In this document: piece after piece, positions 1 to 10,223 of the stretch | Position numbering within the stretch: position 1 is the stretch's first letter | How the letters are laid out: each line of letters opens with the position of its first letter | Origin: Circinella minor | Taxonomy: Eukaryota > Mucoromycota > Mucoromycetes > Mucorales > Lichtheimiaceae | Length of the DNA: 19,328 nucleotides | Direction of reading: 5' to 3' | Assembly (NCBI GenBank): GCA_016758965.1 | Contig: JAEPRB010000466.1 | Span: forward strand, 1 to 19,328 | The notes under the pieces: generated by a model | The model's input: the letters and a program-made list of their open reading frames with translations, nothing else | Told to the model about the DNA's origin: nothing | Database searches by the model: none | Translations under genes and position numbers: made by a program

Positions 1-214
<214 letters not shown>

Positions 215-1462
215 ATGACAACAACACCTATAAAAAATAAAATTAAATTAGTATCTTTTGATGCATATCAAACATTATTTAAACCAAGAGGCAGTACAAC
301 GACTCAATATGTAAACTATTCTTTCTCTCTCTCTCTCTATATATAGAATCATCCTCTCCTCATATATACTTATTTTAAAAAGGATAATATACATAGATTA
401 TGGAAGCATCCAATGTTGGTATTCATGTGTGTAGAGATAATTTAACAAAAGCTTTTGGTCCAATATTTAAAAATCAAATGAAAAAGTATCCATTTTATGG
501 TTTTAAATTAGGAATGAATCCAAGACATTGGTGGGAAGAGGTTTGTACTTTTCCTTTCTATGTACGTACGTACGTACGTATTTTTAAAGTTTACTGATAA
601 ATTATTAGTTAGTATATGATACATTTATAGAAGCAGGTGTATCAAAAAAAGGTAATATATAGTTATATAGATATATATATATATATATAGATATTATAAC
701 TATAAACTAAATATACAATATTTTATCTAAGTAGAATTGGATCCAAAATTTGAAAAATTATTTGATTCACTTTATATGCGATTTACTTCAGATCGTGGTT
801 ATTCTGTATTTCCTGATGCAGTAGATTGTTTAAAAGAACTTCAAAAACATAATATATATACAGGTGTTATTAGTAATTCAGATGAAAGGTTAAGTAAGTT
901 ATACGTATTCAATCTTTTTATATCATATATATATATATATTACCAATTCACTCAAAACTTTATTATATATATATATATGTAGCTCAAGTTTTAAAAAGTT
1001 TAAGATTAACAGGTTATCTACATTTTGTATTACCAAGTTATCGTGCAGGATATGAAAAACCAGATAAAGAAATTTTTGATCGAGCATTAGGATTAGTCAA
1101 TATACCCATAAAACCAGAAGAAGCTTTACATGTTGGTGATGATATTAATGCAGATTATAAAGGTATTTATATATATATATATTTATTTCTGAACTTTCAT
1201 ATATATATATATATTAATTATTTATTATATAGGAGCACATCGAGCAGGATGGAATGCATTATTATTAACTCGAGGTAATTTTTTTTCTTTTTCTTTTTCT
1301 CTTTTATAAACGAATAATAATAATAACAATAATCATATATAGGAAAACTATCATATGAAGAACCTTCAATACCAATACAAACTTTACCTAATCGACCTGA
1401 TTATATAATGACATTACATGATTTATATCCTTGTATTGAAAATGGTTTTAATAATGTACAAA

Positions 1463-1467
<5 letters not shown>
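215..1467 (+). CDS. HAD-superfamily hydrolase-like protein, DPI35/HDHD3 type (7 exons, 262 aa)
   Basis: Exons: 215-310, 397-540, 609-651, 735-893, 983-1162, 1233-1274, 1343-1467. All six introns are GT-AG (68-89 nt) and the joined frame gives 262 residues, close to human HDHD3 (251). HAD motif I is FDAYQTLF with nucleophile Asp16. Motif II is the VISNSD stretch with Ser141. The motif III lysine is Lys173 in YEKPD, and motif IV is HVGDDINADYKG with Asp200 and Asp201. The cap lies between motifs I and II and carries PRHWWEE. The second motif I aspartate (DxD) is replaced by Tyr18, as in other DPI35/HDHD3-like proteins, which also lack it, so classical phosphatase activity is doubtful and the substrate is unknown. 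ATG 215 is the only start that excludes the poly-Phe tract. The gene is convergent with the Sds22 gene, 146 bp away. An AATAAA lies at 1493-1498. The family call is firm, the function is not. Confidence 0.9.
562..580. repeat. (GTAC)n/TACGTA microsatellite in HAD intron 2
   Basis: This is a perfect tetranucleotide repeat containing four overlapping TACGTA palindromes, inside the 541-608 intron. It also creates several GTACGT donor-like hexamers, but only the upstream donor at 541 (GTTTGT) keeps the frame running from WWEE into LVYDTF. Confidence 0.85.

Positions 1468-1497
<30 letters not shown>
1465..1497 (+). repeat. (TAA)11 microsatellite that includes the HAD stop codon
   Basis: Eleven consecutive TAA triplets start exactly at the HAD stop codon and stay in frame with it, so the gene ends in a run of stops. 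The last units merge into AATAAA (1493-1498), a plausible polyadenylation signal. Confidence 0.9.
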
Positions 1498-1499
<2 letters not shown>

Positions 1500-1613
1500 T
1501 ATGAAATTGATATGAAGTAAAAAAAAAAAGATTATCGTATATATCTACAAAAGAATACAAGAAAGTTAGATGATAATTTTATATTTCCCCCCTTTAAAAT
1601 AATACTATTTAAC

Positions 1614-2584
1614 TCACGTAGCATCAATTTGTTTTACTTGAGGTAAAGCTAAATGAACTTTATTACGATACGTTGCTCTATTAGCAAGTTGCATAGGATT
1701 TCCTTCAAGATAAATTGTTGTTAATTCTTTTAATCCACCTAATTCTTTATTTAATTCATCAAAACATGAAGTTTCAAGTAAATTATTATTTGCCTATATA
1801 TAAAATAGTTAGTAACTCTATTAAAAAAAAATTATTTTCTTTTTTTCTTCTTACCCAAATTTCCTCCAAATTTGTAAGATGAGATAAATTTTCAATATGT
1901 TTAATTCGATTATTTGCAATATCAATGGTTGTCAATTTAATCTATATATATTATATAGATGAGTTAATAGGAATCATTCATCATCCCACTCTTTATATAT
2001 AAAAAAAAAAAAACTTACATTGTTTTCTAATCCTTCCAATTTTTCAATAGCATTATGTGAAAGATAAATTTCTTCCAAATTATGTAATTCTTCAAGATTT
2101 TCAAGTTTAGTAAGACGATTACTTTGAATACTTAATATACGAAGATTGGATAATGGATTCAAATTCTAAAAAAAATAATAAACTAAATGAATACTTTCTT
2201 CTCTCTTTCTCATTTTAAATATAAAAACTTACTTCCAATCTTGTAATCTTATTTTTGCCTAACCAAAGTTGTTTTAATAATATTAATTTATCAAGATTTT
2301 CAATAACCTATAGAAAAATAAAATAATTTTTTTTCAATTGAGTTCTGTTTTTATATATCTATATATGTTATAAAATAATAACTTACTCTGATTTTATTAG
2401 CACCTAATTCTAAATTAGTGACTAATGTAAGATGATCCAAATTTTCAATTTTTGAAATACGATTACTGACAAAATAAATATCTTCAAGATTTGTAAGCGT
2501 ATCCAAATTTTTAATATGTTTAATCTTATTAAAAGAAAGATCTAACATTCTATAATAATAACAATAGTTTTTAGTTTTTACTTA

Positions 2585-2654
<70 letters not shown>

Positions 2655-3274
2655 TTACTTTAATTTGGTAAGTTCTGAAAGATTACGTATACGAGAAATC
2701 TTATTATCATAAAGATCTAATTCAACAAGTGTATTACTCAATGGTTCAAATCCTTCAATATCCATAATCAAGTTTTGACGTAAACAAAGGCGCTATCCAT
2801 GTATGTATATATAAGTTATTCATTTTTTTTTTATTTTAATATTATCTTTAAAGTTTACCTCCAATTGTTTAAATCGTTCAAGACCTAGTTTTGGAATATC
2901 TGAAATACGACTATGAATGGCATCAATTTCCTATATATCCAAAAAATATATTTTTAACTTTGTTTTTCTTATAATAGATATCTAAATCAAACTTTTTTTT
3001 TTTTACTACAAACTACATACTTCAGCATCGTCAGGATAATCATCCAATAATCCTTATAAAAAAAAAAAAAAATAGAGTTAATAATTAGGAATACGAAAAT
3101 TTAAATTCTTATAATAATACCTTCTTCCACATTATCATTTTGAGTAACTTCTTCTTCTTCTTCTTCTTCATCTTCAACATCTGAAATATTTTCATTAACC
3201 ACTGCACGTTTCGATTGAGTTATTTCATTAGGTTGTTCACCCAATTCTTTTTGACTTGTAGTAACTTTATCCAT
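1614..3274 (-). CDS. sds22: Sds22-like leucine-rich-repeat regulator of protein phosphatase 1 (9 exons, 347 aa)
   Basis: Exons from the 5' end on the minus strand: 3274-3121, 3052-3021, 2930-2859, 2792-2659, 2549-2387, 2307-2233, 2165-2019, 1941-1855, 1793-1614. The eight introns are 61-109 nt. The joined protein is 347 residues (human PPP1R7 360, yeast Sds22 338). Residues 1-62 form an acidic, low-complexity N-terminus with a run of seven Glu. From about residue 85 onward come roughly eleven 22-residue Sds22-type repeats of the form LxxLxLxxNxIxxIxxL, for example LDLSFNKIKHIKNL and LWLGKNKITRLE. The C-terminal LRR cap ends LPQVKQIDAT and then stops. Sds22 binds the PP1 catalytic subunit through the concave face of the repeats, helps its maturation and nuclear function, and supports mitotic exit. 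The start is the first ATG, ahead of the acidic region. The protein ends a few residues earlier than the homologues I know. Confidence 0.93.
2590..2650. repeat. (TA)n-(GA)n compound dinucleotide repeat in Sds22 intron 4
   Basis: A TA repeat of about 30 bp joins directly to a GA repeat of about 30 bp. Together they fill most of the 109-nt intron 2550-2658. On the gene strand the order is (TC)n then (TA)n, with the TC part a few bases after the GTAAGT donor. Confidence 0.85.
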
Positions 3275-5483
3275 TTCTATTTTTATTTTTCTTTGTTTTT
3301 CAATAAAAAAAAAAGAAAGTTTTAAAACAAGGCTTTTTAAAAGTTCGCGTGTTTCCCTTTTTTACTTTTTTAAAAAAAATATGCACACTACTTTTTTAGT
3401 TCTCCGATAACTTCATTTTTTTTTTCTTGCATTAAAAAAGAGCATATCAACCCCATTCTCATTCTCCGTAAAAATTAGAATGAATCATTTGAATTGTCTT
3501 CATACTTTATTTAAATACGTACAACAATCAAAAATAAAATGATTCATTTATTTAAATCTTTATATTAGAAAAAAAAAAAAAAAAAAAAAAAAAACTAATG
3601 CCATTTTTTTTTCTACGTATAAGAAAAAGGTGTTTTTTAATATAGGTAAATCATTAGTATGATTTCAATTATTCAAAGTTTCCCCTCCCTTTTCTTTAGT
3701 CTCCCCAATAGGGGGGGGGTTCTAATTTCTTTTATGAACTGTCTCCAATCAATATGTCTTCACAGACGCTGGATTATAAGAGACAATAAATAAAAACAAC
3801 GTATACATATATATATTTAATTGTCACATTATTCATGACTCATATAAAAAAGTAGTAACTACGTATTAATTTCTACGTACGTAGTTTTACTGTTTATCTA
3901 TGCACAATATTGATTCAGCAAGTGTGGAATATAATAGTACTATTATTATTACTGTGTATGTAAGAATCAAAAGTAGTACACACTATTATTATACGTATCT
4001 TTTAATCAGTACGTAAAATTTTGATTTATTTTTATACGTAGTCCTTGTAAAAACTAAAACATGACAATAATTATCACGTTGATGATGATCCCATATAAAA
4101 AAAAAAAAACTTTTTACAAAATAATAAACCTTTTCTTCTACGTATATTATTCTTAAATAGTTATAGTAGTATATTTAGATACATAAATAGATTAAAGAAG
4201 AAAAGAATGAATTATATATATATGACACAAAGTTTAGGTTTGTGAAATTCTTTAAAATAAGATTGAATTATAACATAAATGTTATTAACTAATAACAATA
4301 AAAGTCTAAAACAACAATAAATAAAATAAGTTTTAATAAATGGATATAATCAAATACGATATGTTTAATTAGATAATAATAATATACATTTTCTACATAA
4401 AGTTATGTAATATTATACATATGAAAAAGCAAAAAATGATATGATACGTACAGGTGTTTTTTTTTTACAGAAAAAAAAAAGCTCTCTCTGACTTTTCCTT
4501 GGATATTGTAATTAATATTTATATAATAATAGCCACACATATTACCTACAAATGACTTCTGCTGTTTGGAAATAACAAGAGAAATTACTTTTACACAACA
4601 TCACATTGTTTTCTTAAAAAAAAAAAAGAGAATTTGTGTTAATAATACGTTGTGATCTTTGAATTGAACAATAATAACGACAAAAAAAAATATCAGATCA
4701 CGTATAAAATAAATGATTATTTCAACAGTGAGAAGAAGAATTATATATATATATATATATACAAAAAGATCATTTAAATAAGGTTATTATTATTATTATC
4801 TTGCTGTTCTTAATATAATTTTATGTTAATGCCGAATTCTAAAAAAAAAAAAACCATAATTTGGGGACTTTTTATATATATAATATACTCATTTATAGGA
4901 TACAATTAGGTAACAATGTATAAAACAAATTCTTGTTTTCATTCACCCACCTACCCACACACATATATATATATGTATATATATATTTAATAATAGGATC
5001 TTTAAAAAATAAAATAAAAGGGTTTAATAATTATAAGATACGTATTAAATAGTACTATGATTTTCTTTTTAAGAAGAATGCACAGAAGGTGGGGTGGAGA
5101 GGAAGGAATAATAATAATTTTCGTACGCACATCTCTTTTTTTTTTACTTGAAGAAATTTTTTTGTTATTTTAAAATCACAAATGTCTCCTGTTACCTTTT
5201 ATTATTATTGTATTCACTATTAGAAAAATAAAACATATATAAGATATTTTAATATCATACATAGTTTTAATTCTCAAAAATAAAAGAAGAAGGGGGGAAG
5301 AGGTCTAGTTAATAATAATAATAATAATAATCTTGATATCTAAAATTTTTATGCCTTTATATATATGGGATTTGGGAGACTAAACATCTTTTTTATAGTG
5401 AAATTTGAGATTGAACTGTTCTTAACCTTTTACGGATCGAATTTGTTCTTCTTTTACTTACCCTCCTTGATTTCATCTTTTCT

Positions 5484-5514
<31 letters not shown>

Positions 5515-5934
5515 GGTGAGTTGAATAAGACTTTTTTTAAAGTATATGAATCTCTGTACTTGACTTTTTTTTTCTTCTTCTTTGTATCTAGGTATGGGGT
5601 AATGAAAAAATTATTGTTCTTATTATTATTACAAACTTGATCATTATTGGCACTGTCATAATCATTTGTTAAAGAAAAAGTCTTTTTTTTTTATTGTATT
5701 ATTTCTTTTTCCTTTTTTTTTTTCTTTATATTATTATTATTATTATTATTATTATTTCTTGGCTATTGTACTTTTGATTGTTTTAAATAATAATATATCT
5801 AATTCTATTTATTATTATTAACTATATTAATTAGTTAATTTATATCTTTTCTATCTATTACAACAACACATACACACAGGTTATCATTACCCCGTTTAGA
5901 AATTAATTATATCTAGATTAATACAACAATTTTT
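3275..5934. other. 2.66 kb non-coding interval between divergent Sds22 and ThrE-family genes
   Basis: This is AT-rich, low-complexity DNA with no supportable gene. Its left end must carry the Sds22 promoter and its right end the ThrE-family promoter. It contains a 26-A run (3569-3594), a small AAATCAT/ATGATTT hairpin (3648-3665), CCCC-AATA-G9 (3703-3719), about ten TACGTA hexamers between 3516 and 5044, (TAA)n near 5310-5330, a 28-T run (5487-5514) and (TTA)n near 5730-5755. An open frame at 5365-5640 is mostly Phe from T runs and is not accepted as a gene. Confidence 0.75.
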
Positions 5935-8277
5935 ATGCGACGTCGACTTTCACCATCACACATGCCCAATATTACAGTAATGCAACCTTCATTTGAAGAA
6001 CAAAATCAAAGACAAAATATAAATAATAATTTGGGTAACACTGAAAGATCCATGAGTAGTGATACAATGGTTGATATTTCTTCTACTCATGATGATAACA
6101 CTAAACAAGACAATCATCAAAGTATTCATAGCAACAACAACAATAATGATAATAACAGTTCAATAAAACAACCACCTTTCATAGAGTCAGATAAATCCTC
6201 CACTAGAGTTGGAACACCTACAAGTATATCACCTTTTGGAGATAATAATAATAATAATAATAATAATATTGAATTAAACCATTCTTCTTCAACTACAACA
6301 TCATCACCTACTTCAACTATAAGAAAAAGAATCAATGATCATGATAGTATAAATAATTCAAAAAATAATAATCCAACGATGGCTGTAGTAGATGTTGTAG
6401 AAACAAATAATTCTATTTCTATCATGGGAAGTATACAAAAACCACCTTCATTAATAACAAAAAAAGATCAACAAGAACAACAAAAAATTATAAAACGACG
6501 ACATAATAAAAATGATGTATTTGTTAATGTACATCATGATCATTTTATTACATCCAATAATGATGAACACATATTTCAAACAAAAAAATCAATCTTGTTA
6601 ATATTGGGTCAATGTCTTTTAAGATATGGTAGTCCATGTCATCGTGTGGTAAGCAAACACATTTTCCTTCCTTTTTTTACGTATAATTACTATTTTTTTT
6701 TTTTTTTGTGAGTTGATTAGGTGTATTCTAGCTAAGAGAGAAAAAAAAACGTTTTATTATTATATATTTACACTGGGAAAAAAAAAAGAGAGTGGGAGGG
6801 GGATGTATAAAAAAGTATATGTAATTATTCAATCTAATCACACTCATTAGGAAGATACACTTCGTCATACTGCTAAAATGTTAGCTATTGATGCTACATT
6901 TTCTATTGTACCAGATCTAGTATTAGTTTCTATAACAAAACCATCCGATTCATCTTTTGATAGTGGTGGTTTAGAACAACAACAACAACAAAAATCAAAA
7001 CATCAACCAGAAACATTAACTATAAAATCATCCCAAAATTTTGATACGGGAAAATTAGTACGTGTGACGAAAACCATGAATTCTTTACATAAAGGAGATT
7101 TAGATTTAGATGCATGTCTTGTTTCATTGAATGAAATAATAGAAGCACCAGCAACATGTGGGCCCTTTGAAATTTGTTTTTCATTTGCTGCTATTGGATT
7201 TTCTGCTACATTATGTATGTTTGAAGGTTCTTGGTGGGATGGTCTATTAGCTGCAGCATTAGGTTTGATGGTAGCCTTTTTATTTTTGATTTCAATGTCT
7301 TTTCCTGTTTATGGACCTGTATTTGAAATTTCTGCATGTATTATGGTAGGCATAGTGGATCGTCTTTCCCATGATTATGTTTGTTTTTCCAAAGTAGCTG
7401 TATCTTCTATATTGATTTTACTTCCTGGGTATGGCATGACAATGGCCGTGGTAAATATAATATATATATATATGTATTTTTTTTATTAACAGAAAATTGA
7501 CTCTCTCTCTCTCTCTCTCTCTCTCAATATCCCTCCCCTTCTCACATTCTATAATATTAATTTTTTTTTTTAGATGGAAATATCTGCCCATCAAGTCACA
7601 ACAGGGGCTATTCGACTTATTTATGCAGTTATTTATGCATTTATGTTAGCTTATGGATTACAAATTGGTAGTAGTGTTTATATGGCTATTGATCCAGATG
7701 TTCAAGAAGAAGGAACATGTCAAGGACCCATATCCCCATGGTTTTATCTTTTATTATTTCCTATCATGGCTATTTCTATTGGTCTTGCTTATGGGTCTTC
7801 AAGACATCAATGGCCAACACAAATAGCATGTGCTGGTATTGGATTTTGTGTACTTTATTTTCTTGGCAAAGTGATTTCCGATGCACAAATATTAAGTACA
7901 ATAGCTTCTTTTGCTATGGGACTTTATGCTAATTTTGCACTTAAATTAACTGGAGATCCACCTTTAGCACCTCTTTGTGTTGGTATTACATTATTAGTTC
8001 CTGGTAGTATTGGTAAATATATAAAAATATGCTACGTATTTCAAAAGTTATTGAGTTTTTTTTTTTTTCTTGATTCTCATTCTTATTCTATTTAATTTTT
8101 ACTGTATAATTAGGTGTACGAGATGCATTTTCTTTATTACATCAAAATGATTTAGCTCAAGGACTTTATCCAATTCATATGCTTCGGATTTCACTCGGCA
8201 TATCTGTTGGATTATATGGTTCAGCAATGATTGTTTATCCTACAGGAAAATTACGTTCATTATATATTTCTTTATAA
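5935..8277 (+). CDS. Prm10-like membrane protein of the ThrE (threonine/serine exporter) family (4 exons, 638 aa)
   Basis: Exons: 5935-6648, 6851-7450, 7574-8012, 8114-8277; introns of 202, 123 and 101 nt. The joined frame gives 638 residues. Residues 1 to about 210 are a hydrophilic, Asn/Gln/Ser/Thr-rich cytosolic region with an eight-Asn run from AAT repeats. The conserved ThrE domain begins near residue 220 with LLRYGSPCHRVEDTL across the first junction, then a soluble segment with IVPDLVLVSI and LDACLVSLNEI. From about residue 342 there are roughly ten hydrophobic segments in two halves; the second half contains FALKLTGDPPLAPL and LLVPGSIGVRD. Bacterial ThrE exports threonine and serine. 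Fungal members include yeast Prm10, whose transport function is unestablished, so the substrate here is unknown. ATG 5935 is the first start after an in-frame TAG at 5914. The gene is convergent with the dehydrogenase, 179 bp away. Confidence 0.9.
7501..7524. repeat. (CT)n dinucleotide repeat in ThrE-family intron 2
   Basis: This is a perfect CT repeat inside the 7451-7573 intron, upstream of the T-run and TAG acceptor at 7571-7573. It lengthens the polypyrimidine content of the intron. A similar CT repeat lies just past the gene (about 8311-8328). Confidence 0.75.
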
Positions 8278-8456
8278 GATTTTTTTTTTTTTTTTGCATT
8301 TTCTACATACTCTCTCTCTCTCTCTCTCGCACACACATTTACACTTTCAATCGCAATTCATTCTCATGAACGCATATTACATATATATTATATAATACTA
8401 TAATACTATAAATAAAATATTTAATTTTTTTTTTATATATATGTACAAAGAATAAT

Positions 8457-9906
8457 TTAGTTTTCTGGAAATAGTACAGCTCTATAACGAATAGAATTCG
8501 ATTCACTATCTTTAACAGCTTTAGAAAGACCTTCCGTTGTCTAAATATATAACGTAATTTCAAATTAATTTATATAATATATATTATAATAACCTTCTCC
8601 CCCCCCAAACCCCTTTAATATATTATTTTACGTACCAATGGGTACTTGACAATAGCAGGTTTAATACCATGTCTTGCAGCAAATTCAAGCATAAGATCAA
8701 CAGTATATCTACCACTTAACATGGAAGCTTTAAAAGTTTTTTGTGATTGTAAAAATCCAATAATATTTTTAATTTCAACAGGACCTTCAGGCAAACCAAT
8801 TAAATAGAATGCACCATTACTAAAAAAAAAAGATTAGATTATTCAATTTCTTTGAGATAGATAAAGAAAGAAAGATAATAATAATAAAAAAAAAAAAATA
8901 CTTTACCGATCTAATAAATCAAAATAAGTTTCCCATTCAAGATCAACACTCACAGTATCTAAAATTAAATCAAATTTAGGTGCTTTTTCAATATAATCAG
9001 GTGTAAAATCTTTAGAAGCCATAAATGTATGAGCACCAAATTTAAGACATTCTTCTTTTTTAGACTAATTTTTTTTTTTAAAAAAAAAAAAATAAAGTTA
9101 TATACTGTAAAACATATCATTTTTTTTTTTTTTTTGTTTTTTTTTTTTTTTTTTTTTACCTCAGTATGAGAAATAGCAGTAACATGATAACCCATGGCTC
9201 TAGCAAATTGTAATGCAAGATGACCTAATCCACCAATACCTACAACAGCAATATGAGCTGTAGGAGGTAATTTAGCTTGATAAAGAGCAGTAAATACAGT
9301 TAATCCTGCACACATTAATGGAGCAGCTTCTTCAGGTTTTAATTCTTTTGGAATTTTATAAACGAACCTATATTATTATTATTATATTTTTAACATGAGT
9401 ATATATCAATAGATAAAAAGCTACTACATATTATTTTATCTTTACGCACTTGTCTTTACAAATAACACCATGAGCAAAACCATTATTATTTCCTTCTGGA
9501 AACATAACACGTTTATGACACATAATATCATTTCCAGAATTACATTCACGACAATTTAAACAACATTCTCTTAGATATGAAAATCTAAAATACATCAAAT
9601 TTTAAGTTATTACGTACTTATATAAATATAATAATGAAATGAAATGAAATGAAATTATTACCCAACAATATCTCCCTTTTGATGACCTGTCACATTAGAA
9701 CCAAGATCAATAATTTCTCCAACAGGTTCATGACCAAGAATTAAATCAGGTTGACTTGCATAAAGTATATCTGTATGACATAAACCCACAGCTAACATTT
9801 TTATATAAACTTCATCCTCTTTCAATGGTGAAGTAGCATAGGTAGTTTCTTTAAATTCACCCACTTTATCTGTTGTCGTAAATGCTTTAATTTTATATCC
9901 TGACAT
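8457..9906 (-). CDS. Zinc-dependent alcohol dehydrogenase, cinnamyl-alcohol-dehydrogenase/Adh6 type (6 exons, 337 aa)
   Basis: Exons from the 5' end on the minus strand: 9906-9662, 9584-9450, 9367-9160, 9064-8907, 8819-8636, 8540-8457. The joined frame gives 337 residues, near the 340-360 usual for medium-chain dehydrogenases. Catalytic zinc ligands are Cys43 (GLCHTD), His59 with Glu60 (GHEPVG) and Cys146 (PLMCAGLT). Structural zinc cysteines 90, 93, 96 and 104 have the usual spacing. The Rossmann cofactor motif is GIGGLGHLAL at about 170-179. Enzymes of this type reduce aldehydes or oxidise alcohols with NAD(P)H in the cytosol; the exact substrate cannot be read. Odd points: only 16 residues separate Cys43 from His59 (about 22 in typical members), and intron 2 uses a GTGCGT donor, chosen because the nearby GTAAAG would put a stop in frame. 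It shares a 317 bp divergent promoter with the PSMD5-like gene. Confidence 0.92.
9635..9654. repeat. (TGAAA)4 tandem pentamer in dehydrogenase intron 1
   Basis: Four perfect TGAAA units lie inside the intron 9585-9661, only a few bases from the donor of this minus-strand gene. Confidence 0.85.
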
Positions 9907-10223
9907 TTTTTTTTTGGGGGGAGGGGGGGAGGGTTTCCAAAGATATAAAATAGAGAAAAGTTTTTTTATTTTTATTTTTATTTTTTTATCTTTTTATATA
10001 TTATAAAACAACAAGGGATTTTTTTTTTTTTTTTTTACAAGTCATGGGTTTTAAAGGATAACATCAAAATTCTGTAATCCCTCAGGAACCGTTACATGGG
10101 AATTTTAAGTCGGAGTGTTTGTAGGAAAAGAAGTCTGTGTGCATAAAAAAAAAAAGAGAGTTACGCGTTTCATCCCCCCCCCTTTTTTTTTTTTTTACTG
10201 CCCAAAAAATAATAAAAATAATC
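9907..10223. promoter_or_regulatory. Divergent promoter between the dehydrogenase and PSMD5-like genes
   Basis: This 317 bp interval lies between two start codons that point away from each other. Next to the dehydrogenase start are a T run and a G-rich block (9917-9933), which is C-rich on that gene's strand. Next to the PSMD5-like start is a C9-T14 block (about 10174-10196). The middle holds T runs and less repetitive DNA with CAGGAACCGTTACATGGG near 10083-10100. An ACGCGT hexamer lies at 10163-10168. I see no sequence resembling the yeast proteasome control element GGTGGCAAA. Confidence 0.6.
10163..10168. promoter_or_regulatory. ACGCGT (MluI cell-cycle box-like) hexamer
   Basis: ACGCGT lies 56 bp upstream of the PSMD5-like ATG, and I found it nowhere else in this AT-rich window. 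In ascomycete yeasts the same hexamer is the MCB bound by MBF (Mbp1-Swi6) at G1/S genes. Whether it acts here is inference from one match. Confidence 0.3.

Noticed and set aside
3648..3719. Small hairpins AAATCAT-TAGT-ATGATTT and CCCC-AATA-GGGG
   Set aside because: They are short, isolated and expected by chance in low-complexity DNA. They are noted only as part of the intergenic description.
5365..5640. 91-codon open frame upstream of the ThrE-family gene
   Set aside because: It is dominated by Phe from T runs, contains the 28-T homopolymer and has no recognisable motif.
6126..6335. Minus-strand open frame opposite ThrE-family exon 1
   Set aside because: It is a Leu/Val/Glu-rich shadow of the Asn/Ser/Thr repeat codons on the + strand. 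The + strand frame splices into a conserved domain.
7717..7932. Alternative-frame open reading frame inside ThrE-family exon 3
   Set aside because: It overlaps the conserved frame and has no features of its own.
8339..8563. 74-codon minus-strand open frame at the dehydrogenase 3' end
   Set aside because: It overlaps the last dehydrogenase exon in another frame and runs into AT-rich 3' flanking DNA.
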